Shown here: positions 6,756 through 12,520 of the stretch, one piece after another | Numbering within the stretch: position 1 is the first letter of the stretch | How the letters are laid out: each line of letters begins with the position of its first letter | Assembly: GCA_051003795.1 (NCBI GenBank) | Contig: JBPCKZ010000026.1 | Span: 1-12,520 of the forward strand | Length of the DNA: 12,520 bases | DNA from: JALYXS01 sp051003795 | GTDB taxonomy: Bacteria > Acidobacteriota > Terriglobia > Bryobacterales > Bryobacteraceae | Direction of reading: 5' to 3' | Notes under the pieces: model-generated | Told to the model about the DNA's origin: nothing | Database searches by the model: none | Seen by the model: only the letters and a program-made list of their open reading frames with translations | Program-made: the position numbers and the translations under genes

Positions 6756-7466
6756 ATGGAAACAGCCCTTCAGGAACTAGTTGACCGCCTTGCGAAAGCG
6801 CACGGCGAGAGCCTGATCTCGGTGGTGCTCTATGGTTCCGGAGCAACCGGAGATCATCAGGAAGGGTTTTCCGACTTGAATATTCTCTGCGTGTTGCGTC
6901 AGATTACGCCGCGCGAGCTGGCCGATTCCGAGAAGGTGTTCCACTGGTGGCGCTCGAAAGGCAATCCGGCGCCGCTATTATTGAGCGAGCGAGAACTTGA
7001 GACTTCGACCGACTGTTTTGCCATCGAATTTCACGATATTCAGAGCAGCCATAAAATTCTGTACGGGAGAGACGCGATCTCTTCGCTGGCGGTGGACAAC
7101 TCGTTCTACCGCGCGCAGGTGGAGCGTGAGTTAAGGGCCAAGCTGTTGCGGTTGCGCCAGAAGGCGTCGAGCGTTCTATCCGAGAAAGACGCGTTGAGCC
7201 GGCTGTTGATAGACTCGGTTTCGACGTTTTGCGTGTTGTTTCGACATGCCCTGATTCTGAGCGGTGCTACATCGGACCCTCGAAAGAGGCGCATTGTAGA
7301 GCAGGCAGGGCAGACGTTTGGGATTGACACGGCTCCGTTTACGACTCTTCTGGATATTCGCGAGAAGAAGATCAAATCGAAGGAACTGGACCCCGAGCCG
7401 CTGTTAGGATCGTATCTGAAGCAAATCGGGACCGTGATCGAAGCGGTCGATCGAATCTCTAAATAA
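6756..7466 (+). CDS. Nucleotidyltransferase-fold protein with DxN in place of DxD
   Basis: A 236-residue cytoplasmic protein. Its N-terminus fits the minimal nucleotidyltransferase (pol-beta) superfamily: LYGSGATGD at 25-33 supplies the Gly-Ser signature, and SDLNIL at 39-44 sits where SDLDL is expected. The first carboxylate (Asp40) is present but the second position is Asn42, so metal binding may be weakened unless another acidic residue takes over (the EFHD segment near residue 95 is a candidate). The C-terminal half is mostly helical and basic. I chose the ATG at 6756 because GGAAG lies at proper spacing before it. A TTG frame start at 6735 would overlap the TPM stop. It sits between the TPM gene and lemA with gaps of 14 and 11 bases. 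Whether it transfers nucleotides, binds them, or is inactive cannot be told. The GS/SDLN pattern may be normal for this branch. Confidence 0.75.
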   Translation: METALQELVDRLAKAHGESLISVVLYGSGATGDHQEGFSDLNILCVLRQITPRELADSEKVFHWWRSKGNPAPLLLSERELETSTDCFAIEFHDIQSSHKILYGRDAISSLAVDNSFYRAQVERELRAKLLRLRQKASSVLSEKDALSRLLIDSVSTFCVLFRHALILSGATSDPRKRRIVEQAGQTFGIDTAPFTTLLDIREKKIKSKELDPEPLLGSYLKQIGTVIEAVDRISK

Positions 7467-7477
7467 GAGGCAAGAAA

Positions 7478-8044
7478 ATGAAAGCTGGGCTGGTGATCAT
7501 CGGAGTTCTAGTGCTCTGCGGGCTGGTGTTCGGCAGCAAGTATGTCGGAATCCGGAATACGCTCTCGACCGAAAAGGAATCAGTGAACGAATCTTGGTCG
7601 CAAATCGACGCCGACCTACAGCGCCGCGCCGACCTGATCCCGAACCTCGTCGAAACGGTGAAGGGCTATGCGAAGGAAGAAACCGGCGTGATCCAGGCGA
7701 TCTCGAACGCCCGCGCCGCGATGATTGGCGCGAAGTCTCCTCAGGAAAAGATCGACGCCAATAATCAATTGAGCGGGGCGCTGGGCCGCCTGCTGGTGAT
7801 TTCGGAAAACTATCCGAACTTGAAGGCGAACGAAAATTTTAAAATGCTGCAATTTCAACTGGAAGGCACGGAAAACCGGATTTTGCAGGCGCGGCGGCGT
7901 TATAACGAAGCGGTGCAGAAATATAATACGGATATCCAATTGTTTCCGAATAATGTTGTGGCTTCCATGTCCGGCTTCCAGCGCAACGACGCTTATTTCA
8001 AGACCGATGTGGGTTCGCGGAACGCGCCGAAGGTGGCTTTTTAA
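7478..8044 (+). CDS. lemA: LemA family protein
   Basis: A 188-residue LemA-family membrane protein. It has an N-terminal hydrophobic anchor (about 4-20, LVIIGVLVLCGLVFG) and the family signature from NESWSQIDADLQRRADLIPNLVETVKGYA (about 38-66). A coiled helical body follows, with the ENYPNLKAN stretch and the terminal RRYNEAVQKYNTDIQLFP motif. LemA proteins are extracytoplasmic helical bundles attached to the inner membrane; their biochemical role is not settled. The ATG is preceded by AGAGG at good spacing. It follows the nucleotidyltransferase-like gene by 11 bases and precedes the aldehyde dehydrogenase by 5, so it is in the middle of a probable operon. LemA with TPM is a recurrent pairing. 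Length is as expected for the family. Confidence 0.95.
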   Translation: MKAGLVIIGVLVLCGLVFGSKYVGIRNTLSTEKESVNESWSQIDADLQRRADLIPNLVETVKGYAKEETGVIQAISNARAAMIGAKSPQEKIDANNQLSGALGRLLVISENYPNLKANENFKMLQFQLEGTENRILQARRRYNEAVQKYNTDIQLFPNNVVASMSGFQRNDAYFKTDVGSRNAPKVAF

Positions 8045-8049
8045 GACTC

Positions 8050-9498
8050 ATGAGTACTCCGACATTTGCGAATTACATTGACGGCCAGTGGGCCGCTAGT
8101 TCGAAGACGTTTGAAAATCGCAATCCGGCGAACACGGATGAAGTAATCGGGCTATTCGCGAAGGGGTCCGCCGCCGACATCGAGGCGGCCGCCGCGGCTG
8201 CATCGGCCGCGCTCCCGAGTTGGTCTTCCATGCCGGGCCCCGCGCGCGGCAACATCTTGTTCAAGGCCGCCGAAATTCTGGAACATGAATTCGATCAAAT
8301 CGGCGCCGACATGTGCCGCGAGGAAGGAAAGACTCTTCCCGAGGCAAAGGGCGAGGTCCGCCGCAGCATCAACATCTTCCGCTATTTCGCGGGGGAAGGG
8401 TCGCGGATGCCGGGCATGCTGGTTCCATCCGAGCGCGATCGCGTCCATATGTTCGCCTTGCGCAAGCCGATCGGCGTCGTCGGGTTGGTCACGCCGTGGA
8501 ATTTCCCGAGCGCCATCCCCGCGTGGAAGCTGGCTCCGGCGTTGATCTGCGGGAATACCGTCGTGATGAAACCCGCGTCCGCCGCGCCGTTGAGCGCGTG
8601 GCGGTTGATCGAAGCTCTGCACCAGGCGGGAATTCCGAAAGGCGTGGTGAATTTCGTCGCCGGGTCGGGCGGCGAGCTCGGCAATGCGTTGATTCAGGCG
8701 AAGCCGCTGAAAGCCATTTCGTTCACCGGCTCTTGCGAGATCGGCAATTGGCTTCACGACCAGGCTTCAAAACGGCGGTTGCGTATCCAGCTTGAGATGG
8801 GCGGCAAGAATCCAACCATCGTTCTCGCCGATGCGGACTTCAATTCCGCGGTTGAGAATGTGGTGAACGCTTCCTTTTTTTCCACGGGCCAAAAATGCAC
8901 GGCGACCAGCCGCGCCATCGTCGAGGATGCAATATACGACAAGTTCGTGGCGGCGCTCGTCGAGCGGACGCGCAAATTGAAAGTGGGCGATGGCATGCAG
9001 CCCGGCATTGAGATGGGTCCGGTGGTCGATCAAGGCGCGCTCAATACAGTGATGAAGTATATAGATATCGGAACCAAGGAGGGCGGCGCGCCCAAGTGCG
9101 GCGGAAAGCGCCTGGATGGGGACGGCCATAAGAAGGGCTACTTCGTCGAACCCACGGTTTTCGCGGACGTGACGGAACAGATGACGATCGCGCGCGAAGA
9201 AATCTTCGGCCCGGTGCTCGCGGTGATGCGCGCCAAGGATTTCGAGGATGCCATGCGGATTGCGAATAATATCCCGTTCGGGCTTTCCTCGTCGATTCAA
9301 ACCACCAATCTATCGCGCGCGTTCGAATATATTTACCGCGCCGAAGCCGGCCTGCTCACGGTGAATTTGCCCAGCGCGGGCGTGGAATATCAGCTTCCGT
9401 TCGGGGGCACGAAAGACTCCAGCTTCGGGCCGAAGGAACAGGGTCCGGCGGCGCTCGATTTCTACAGCGATTACAAAACGATCTATCTCAAATATTAA
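8050..9498 (+). CDS. Aldehyde dehydrogenase, probably 2,5-dioxovalerate (alpha-ketoglutaric semialdehyde) dehydrogenase
   Basis: A 482-residue NAD(P)-dependent aldehyde dehydrogenase of normal length with all catalytic landmarks. These are the oxyanion Asn151 in TPWNFP, cofactor motif FTGS at 225-228, general base Glu249 in LEMGGKNP, and nucleophile Cys283 in FSTGQKCTATSR. The C-terminal EIFGPVLAV and LPFGGTKDSSFGP stretches are also intact. The overall wording, especially GQKCTATSR and the lack of an N-terminal extension, matches the branch that oxidises alpha-ketoglutaric semialdehyde to 2-oxoglutarate. The adjacent FAH-family gene, whose ATG directly abuts this TAA, strongly supports that substrate. 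Together they would be the last two steps of Weimberg-type pentose or sugar-acid breakdown. Other semialdehydes such as succinate semialdehyde remain possible. The family is certain; the substrate is an inference from sequence style and neighbour. Confidence 0.88.
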   Translation: MSTPTFANYIDGQWAASSKTFENRNPANTDEVIGLFAKGSAADIEAAAAAASAALPSWSSMPGPARGNILFKAAEILEHEFDQIGADMCREEGKTLPEAKGEVRRSINIFRYFAGEGSRMPGMLVPSERDRVHMFALRKPIGVVGLVTPWNFPSAIPAWKLAPALICGNTVVMKPASAAPLSAWRLIEALHQAGIPKGVVNFVAGSGGELGNALIQAKPLKAISFTGSCEIGNWLHDQASKRRLRIQLEMGGKNPTIVLADADFNSAVENVVNASFFSTGQKCTATSRAIVEDAIYDKFVAALVERTRKLKVGDGMQPGIEMGPVVDQGALNTVMKYIDIGTKEGGAPKCGGKRLDGDGHKKGYFVEPTVFADVTEQMTIAREEIFGPVLAVMRAKDFEDAMRIANNIPFGLSSSIQTTNLSRAFEYIYRAEAGLLTVNLPSAGVEYQLPFGGTKDSSFGPKEQGPAALDFYSDYKTIYLKY

Positions 9499-10341
9499 AT
9501 GCGTCTTGGACAAATAAGAAAAGATGGCGCCATCGTCGCCGCCGTGTTTGAAGGAGAAGCCGCCCGCCCGATTCCGAACCACACGCTTTGCGATCTGATC
9601 GATCGCTCGGAAAGCGAGTCGATGCCATTGGCCGAGTTGGCCGACCGCCTGGCAAGCCGGCATCCGGAAGAGGCTCAGCCGATTATTCCGATTCATCCGG
9701 CGGAAGTGTGGGCGTGCGGATGCACGTATGAAACGAGCGCCAGTTTCCGGGATGCAGAGCATGGCACGCGCGAAGGGATGTACGCGTATGTGTATCGGGA
9801 GCCGCGGCCGGAAGTCTTTTTCAAGGGGACCGCGCGGGTTTGCGTGGGACCGCGCAAACCGATCGGTATCCGGTCCGACTCGAAATTCACCGCGCCGGAG
9901 CCGGAGTTGGCGCTGATCCTGGGAAGCAACGGCAAGATTCTGGGCTACACGCTGGCGAACGACGTTTCTGCCTGGGATATCGAGCGCGAGAACGTGTTGT
10001 ATCTGGCGCAATCGAAAATCTACGATGCCTGCTGCGCCTTGGGACCGGTGATCGTGACTCCCGACGAGTTGGAGGACCCCTACGCGCTGCAGATGAGTTG
10101 CACGATAACCCGCGGCGGACGGACGCGTTTCAAGGGATCCGTTTCGACCGCCAAGCTACATCGGAAGTTCGAGACATTGGTTGAATATTTATTGCGATCG
10201 AATCAGGCGCCGTCGGGTTCCGTGCTGCTGACCGGTACGGGAATCATCGTCACCGAGCAGGATGCATTGGCGGCGGGGGATACCGTGACCATCGCGATTC
10301 CGGAGATCGGAGAATTGTCGAATACCGCCGAGGTGAAGTAA
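9499..10341 (+). CDS. FAH-family 2-keto-3-deoxy-pentonate dehydratase candidate
   Basis: A 280-residue fumarylacetoacetate hydrolase-fold protein, likely forming 2,5-dioxopentanoate from 2-keto-3-deoxy-arabinonate or -xylonate (as archaeal KdaD and Caulobacter XylX do). The fold's metal site is visible as Glu134 and Glu136 in APEPELALI and Asp155 in ANDVSAWD. Lys173 in AQSKIYD is a probable substrate-binding residue. The spacing E-x-E, 19 residues to Asp, 18 to Lys is the same as I recall for the Sulfolobus KdaD active site. FFKGT and the TGTGI stretch are also typical. The start codon begins on the base after the aldehyde dehydrogenase stop, indicating coupled translation with the enzyme for the next step. 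Neither the pentonate dehydratase nor the sugar dehydrogenase of the pathway is in this window. Fold is certain; the exact sugar acid and stereochemistry are not. Confidence 0.85.
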   Translation: MRLGQIRKDGAIVAAVFEGEAARPIPNHTLCDLIDRSESESMPLAELADRLASRHPEEAQPIIPIHPAEVWACGCTYETSASFRDAEHGTREGMYAYVYREPRPEVFFKGTARVCVGPRKPIGIRSDSKFTAPEPELALILGSNGKILGYTLANDVSAWDIERENVLYLAQSKIYDACCALGPVIVTPDELEDPYALQMSCTITRGGRTRFKGSVSTAKLHRKFETLVEYLLRSNQAPSGSVLLTGTGIIVTEQDALAAGDTVTIAIPEIGELSNTAEVK

Positions 10342-10344
10342 TTA

Positions 10345-10437
10345 ATGGCGAAACCAGTGGACGCGCCGGAACGCTTCTATCGCCAGCACTCCCGGCCCGC
10401 ACGGAAACCGTTCGAACCGGAACGTGGCAAGGAATAG
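10345..10437 (+). CDS. Possible 30-residue basic protein
   Basis: A short frame (MAKPVDAPERFYRQHS... ending ERGKE) starts 3 bases after the FAH gene stop. It has AGGTGA, which lies at the end of that gene, about 9 bases before its ATG. Its TAG ends exactly where the convergent gene's stop begins. The product is basic, Pro/Arg-rich, probably disordered, and resembles nothing I know. It fills the gap between the two genes precisely, which is suggestive. A 30-codon frame can also arise by chance in GC-rich DNA. Confidence 0.3.
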   Translation: MAKPVDAPERFYRQHSRPARKPFEPERGKE

Positions 10438-10905
10438 CTACCGCTCCGCCGCCGAACGGTGCGCCAGTTCCCCAATCACCGGCAGCGAGTAAGCTTCCTC
10501 ATGGCTCGCCTTGATAATCATAAAAATCCAAAGGCCGAGAATAATGCCCTGCAATAGCCGGTCGACGCGAAAGAAAACGGGTTCGGGCATTCCCGCGAAT
10601 ATCGGTCGAACCGCCCATTGGACGAAGAGCCAGGCGGCAAAGAGATAGAGACCCTGGAAAGCGTGAAACCTCACCGTGGCATCGGTGCGGAACTTCCGGG
10701 ACGCCAGCACGATTACCGCCGCAATCCACCCGACCGTCGGAATATAACAAAGGATGGAAGCCGCGCGCGGCGAAATGCCGGCTAACGGATCGGCGCGGGG
10801 GCCGCTCCTACCGGGACCCGTGCTAATCGGCTGCGGGGCGCCGCACTTCGCGCAGTAGAGGTCCCGCTCATGCGCCGCCGTCCCACAATTGCTGCAAAAA
10901 GGCAT
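10438..10905 (-). CDS. Zinc-ribbon plus DUF4870-like membrane protein
   Basis: A 155-residue protein. The N-terminus carries a zinc ribbon with two CxxC knuckles (Cys4/Cys7 and Cys18/Cys21, MPFCSNCG ... YCAKCG). A Pro/Gly linker and three hydrophobic helices follow at about 47-68, 82-103 and 117-132. The segment VRFHAFQGLYLF before the second helix and the PVIGELA ending resemble DUF4870, a small membrane domain of unknown function found in many bacteria. I selected the ATG at 10905 because the zinc ribbon conventionally starts there. A GTG at 10953 would add 16 residues without family support. The gene is convergent with the FAH run (stops abut) and divergent from the metallo-hydrolase gene, with 71 bases between starts. 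Role unknown; perhaps a membrane sensor or scaffold. Confidence 0.85.
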   Translation of the reverse strand: MPFCSNCGTAAHERDLYCAKCGAPQPISTGPGRSGPRADPLAGISPRAASILCYIPTVGWIAAVIVLASRKFRTDATVRFHAFQGLYLFAAWLFVQWAVRPIFAGMPEPVFFRVDRLLQGIILGLWIFMIIKASHEEAYSLPVIGELAHRSAAER

Positions 10906-10961
10906 CCCAATATCTCTTACGTTACGAAGGCGTGGATTGTTCCGGCAATGCACTCGTGTTG

Positions 10962-10970
10962 TGATACGAT
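10962..10970 (+). promoter_or_regulatory. Possible extended -10 promoter for the metallo-hydrolase gene
   Basis: The sequence TGATACGAT fits TGn followed by TACGAT (4 of 6 to TATAAT). No convincing -35 is present, as expected for extended -10 promoters. Transcription would start at about 10976-10977, on or beside the ATG, giving a leaderless message. The lack of any Shine-Dalgarno-like purine run before this ATG agrees. Weak pattern evidence only. Confidence 0.25.
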
Positions 10971-10976
10971 TTCGCC

Positions 10977-11981
10977 ATGATGCTTCGCTCCATCGCCTCG
11001 TTTCTCTTCTCCTGTGCGCTCGTGTTGGCGGCTCCGAAGACCATGGATGTCTATTTTATCGATGTCGAAGGCGGCCAGGCGACTTTCTTCGTTTCACCTT
11101 CCGGGCAATCCCTGCTCGTCGATACCGGCTGGTCGGGCAACGACAGCAGAGATGCGGATCGAATTGCTGCCGTTGCCAAACTGGCTGGGGTGAAGCAGAT
11201 CGATTACCTGCTCATCACGCATTTTCACGAAGATCACGTCGGCGGCGTCCCACATCTTGCCCAGAAGCTGCCGATCAAGACCTTCGTCGACCACGGATCG
11301 TCGGTCGAGAGCGGCGCCGCGCCGGACAAATTGTTTTCGGCCTACACGGCGGTTCGCGATCGGGCCAAGCACATTGTCGTGAAACCGGGCGATAAGGTCC
11401 CCATCAAAGGAATCAACTGGGAAATCCTGACCGCGGCCGGCGATGAAATTACCAATCCTCTTCCGGGCGCGGGAAAGCCGAATCCATTTTGTGACGGCAC
11501 GAAGCTGCGGCCCGAGGACAAGAGCGAGAACGCGCGGTCGGTCGGCAGCCTGATCGCTTTCGGCAAGTTCCGGATGATCGATCTCGGCGACCTGACATGG
11601 AACAAGGAGTTTGAGCTGATGTGTCCGAATAACCGCATTGGCACGGTGGACGTGTATTTGACGACGCACCACGGCATGAACATGTCCGGCCCGGCGGCAA
11701 TCGTGCACGCCCTGCATCCGAAGGTCGCAATCATGAATAATGGCGCGCGAAAAGGCGGTACGCCGGAAGCCTGGCAGGCGGTTAAGACTTCGCCCGGTCT
11801 TGAGGACATGTGGCAAGTGCATTATGCCGTCGCCGGCGGGGATGCGAACAACGTTTCCGAGCAGATGATTGCGAATCCTTCCGAATCCGCGGACTCGGGG
11901 AACTGGATCAAGCTTTCGGCGCGGGCGGATGGGACGTTTACCGTGACCAACGGTCGGAACGGGTTCAGCAAGACCTATTGA
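10977..11981 (+). CDS. Secreted metallo-beta-lactamase-fold hydrolase (ComEC C-terminal-like)
   Basis: A 334-residue protein with a Sec signal peptide (MMLRSIASFLFSCALVLAAP, cleavage near residue 19) and a metallo-beta-lactamase fold. The metal motif THFHEDHVGG is at 81-90 (His82, His84, Asp86, His87). LGDLT at 203-207 supplies the bridging Asp205, and THHGMN at 230-235 supplies a late His. The opening MDVYFIDVEGGQATFFVSP and the LLVDTGW stretch match the branch related to the extracellular domain of the DNA-uptake protein ComEC. Stand-alone secreted members are predicted phosphodiesterases or nucleases of unknown substrate, and no ComEC membrane part is present here. Two ATGs in a row (10977, 10980) are possible starts. 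The stop abuts the convergent dUTPase stop. Metal-dependent hydrolase is firm; the substrate is not known. Confidence 0.88.
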   Translation: MMLRSIASFLFSCALVLAAPKTMDVYFIDVEGGQATFFVSPSGQSLLVDTGWSGNDSRDADRIAAVAKLAGVKQIDYLLITHFHEDHVGGVPHLAQKLPIKTFVDHGSSVESGAAPDKLFSAYTAVRDRAKHIVVKPGDKVPIKGINWEILTAAGDEITNPLPGAGKPNPFCDGTKLRPEDKSENARSVGSLIAFGKFRMIDLGDLTWNKEFELMCPNNRIGTVDVYLTTHHGMNMSGPAAIVHALHPKVAIMNNGARKGGTPEAWQAVKTSPGLEDMWQVHYAVAGGDANNVSEQMIANPSESADSGNWIKLSARADGTFTVTNGRNGFSKTY

Positions 11982-12413
11982 TCACCGGCCGGAAGAACCA
12001 AATCCGCCAGTCCCGCGGCGGGATTCGGCCAAGTCCGTTTCTTCCCACTCGACTGCCTCGTAGCGCGCAACTATCATCTGCGCGATGCGGTCTCCTGGGT
12101 GAATCTCATACGGCTCCATCCCCAGGTTCAACAGAATGATGCGGATTTCGCCTCGGTAACCCGGATCGATTGTCGCCGGACTATTCGGCATCGCAATGGC
12201 ATGTCTCAGCGCTAGACCGCTTCGCGGCCGGATCTGGGCTTCGTAGCCGCGCGGCAGTTCAATCGCGATCCCGGTCGGAACCTGTCGCGGAATACCCGGC
12301 ACGAGCGTCACTTTCTCGATTGATCTTAGGTCGAGCCCGGCATCTTCGGCGGGACCGTGCGCGTATTCCGGCAGACTGGCCGCGGGCGACAGGCGCTTGA
12401 TCTTAACAATCAA
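11982..12413 (-). CDS. dut: dUTP diphosphatase (dUTPase)
   Basis: A 143-residue trimeric-type dUTPase that hydrolyses dUTP to dUMP and pyrophosphate, keeping uracil out of DNA and feeding thymidylate synthesis. All five family motifs can be read: I, AGLDLRS (about 27-33); II, PRSGLA (about 63-68); III, ATIDPGYRGEI (about 80-90, with Asp83 and Tyr86); IV, PGDRIAQMIV (about 105-114); V, RGTGGFGSSGR (C-terminal arm that closes over the substrate). Length is normal. The start is a TTG that overlaps the TGA of the upstream same-strand gene by four bases (TTGA), with only a weak GAAG upstream, so translation is probably coupled to that gene. It is convergent with the metallo-hydrolase gene, with no base between the stops. 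Confidence 0.95.
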   Translation of the reverse strand: MIVKIKRLSPAASLPEYAHGPAEDAGLDLRSIEKVTLVPGIPRQVPTGIAIELPRGYEAQIRPRSGLALRHAIAMPNSPATIDPGYRGEIRIILLNLGMEPYEIHPGDRIAQMIVARYEAVEWEETDLAESRRGTGGFGSSGR

Positions 12414-12520
12414 GCCAGTAACTGCTTCACTACCGTGCCGTGGACGTCGGTCAATCGGAAATCGCGCCCCTGGAACTTGTACGTCAACTTCGTGTGGTCG
12501 AACCCGAGCAATTGCAGGAT
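12410..12520 (-). CDS. 3' end of an unidentified gene upstream of dut
   Basis: The last 36 residues of a frame that enters from the right edge, starting ILQLLGFDHTKLTYKFQGRD and ending VVKQLLA before TGA. The fragment is too short for me to assign a family. Its stop overlaps the TTG start of dut in TTGA, which is the main reason to accept it as real: it supplies the translating ribosomes that a TTG start without a clear ribosome binding site would need. Confidence 0.5.
   Translation of the reverse strand: MLQLLGFDHTKLTYKFQGRDFRLTDVHGTVVKQLLA

Noticed and set aside
5959..6846. Long minus-strand open frame (295 codons) opposite the TPM gene
   Set aside because: It mirrors the Gly-rich tail as Ala/Pro/Ser-rich sequence and has no domain. 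The sense strand carries a signal peptide, TPM domain and membrane helix.
9310..10011. Minus-strand open frame (233 codons) across the aldehyde dehydrogenase/FAH junction
   Set aside because: Both sense genes have complete active-site motifs across this region, and the antisense product resembles no protein family I know.
11094..11822. Minus-strand open frame (242 codons) opposite the metallo-hydrolase
   Set aside because: Fully antisense to a gene whose metal-binding motifs are intact; no domain of its own.
10977..11981. DNA-uptake (ComEC) function for the metallo-hydrolase
   Set aside because: Only the beta-lactamase-like domain with a signal peptide is present. There is no competence membrane domain and no other uptake gene nearby.
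1..12520. CRISPR array, tRNA/rRNA genes, transposases or phage integration genes
   Set aside because: I looked for regular spaced repeats, cloverleaf-like stretches and transposase or integrase motifs and saw none. The gaps between genes are too short to hold them.

Overview
The window is compact, GC-rich bacterial DNA that reads almost entirely as coding. A lipid A/Kdo gene shows a Gram-negative envelope. An Abhydrolase_10-type hydrolase, a TPM/LemA run, many small secreted proteins and frequent GTG/TTG starts look most like Acidobacteriota (Bryobacterales/Solibacter-like). That placement is my inference from protein flavour and was not tested by a search. I see no tRNA, rRNA, CRISPR array, insertion sequence or phage gene, and no intergenic gap longer than about 75 bases.

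Layout. (1) Positions 3-3039, plus strand: the 3' part of a large alpha/beta hydrolase, then a UBP-type zinc-finger protein overlapping by 4 bases (GTGA) a thioredoxin-reductase-like flavoprotein that has neither a CxxC nor a glutaredoxin cysteine. (2) Positions 3050-5347, minus strand: one polypeptide joining Kdo transferase (WaaA/KdtA) to tetraacyldisaccharide 4'-kinase (LpxK), two consecutive steps of Kdo-lipid A synthesis. Its start and a good sigma70-like promoter lie inside the signal-peptide coding region of the divergent neighbour. (3) Positions 5331-10437, plus strand, a tightly spaced run: a secreted protein of unknown function, a TPM-domain membrane protein with a Gly-rich tail, a nucleotidyltransferase-fold protein with an altered DxD motif, LemA, an aldehyde dehydrogenase, a FAH-family dehydratase, and a possible 30-codon ORF. 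(4) Positions 10438-10905, minus strand: a zinc-ribbon plus DUF4870-like membrane protein. (5) Positions 10977-11981, plus strand: a secreted metallo-beta-lactamase-fold hydrolase. (6) Positions 11982-12520, minus strand: dUTPase, coupled to the tail of an unidentified upstream gene.

How the genes may work together. The aldehyde dehydrogenase and FAH protein fit the last two steps of the Weimberg-type pentose pathway: 2-keto-3-deoxypentonate to 2,5-dioxopentanoate to 2-oxoglutarate. TPM, the nucleotidyltransferase-like protein and LemA look like a membrane-associated module of unknown role. The zinc finger and flavoprotein look like a functional pair of unknown chemistry. The most interesting items are that pair, the WaaA-LpxK fusion with its nested divergent promoter, and the TPM-nucleotidyltransferase-LemA module. 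None can be called a proven new system from sequence alone.
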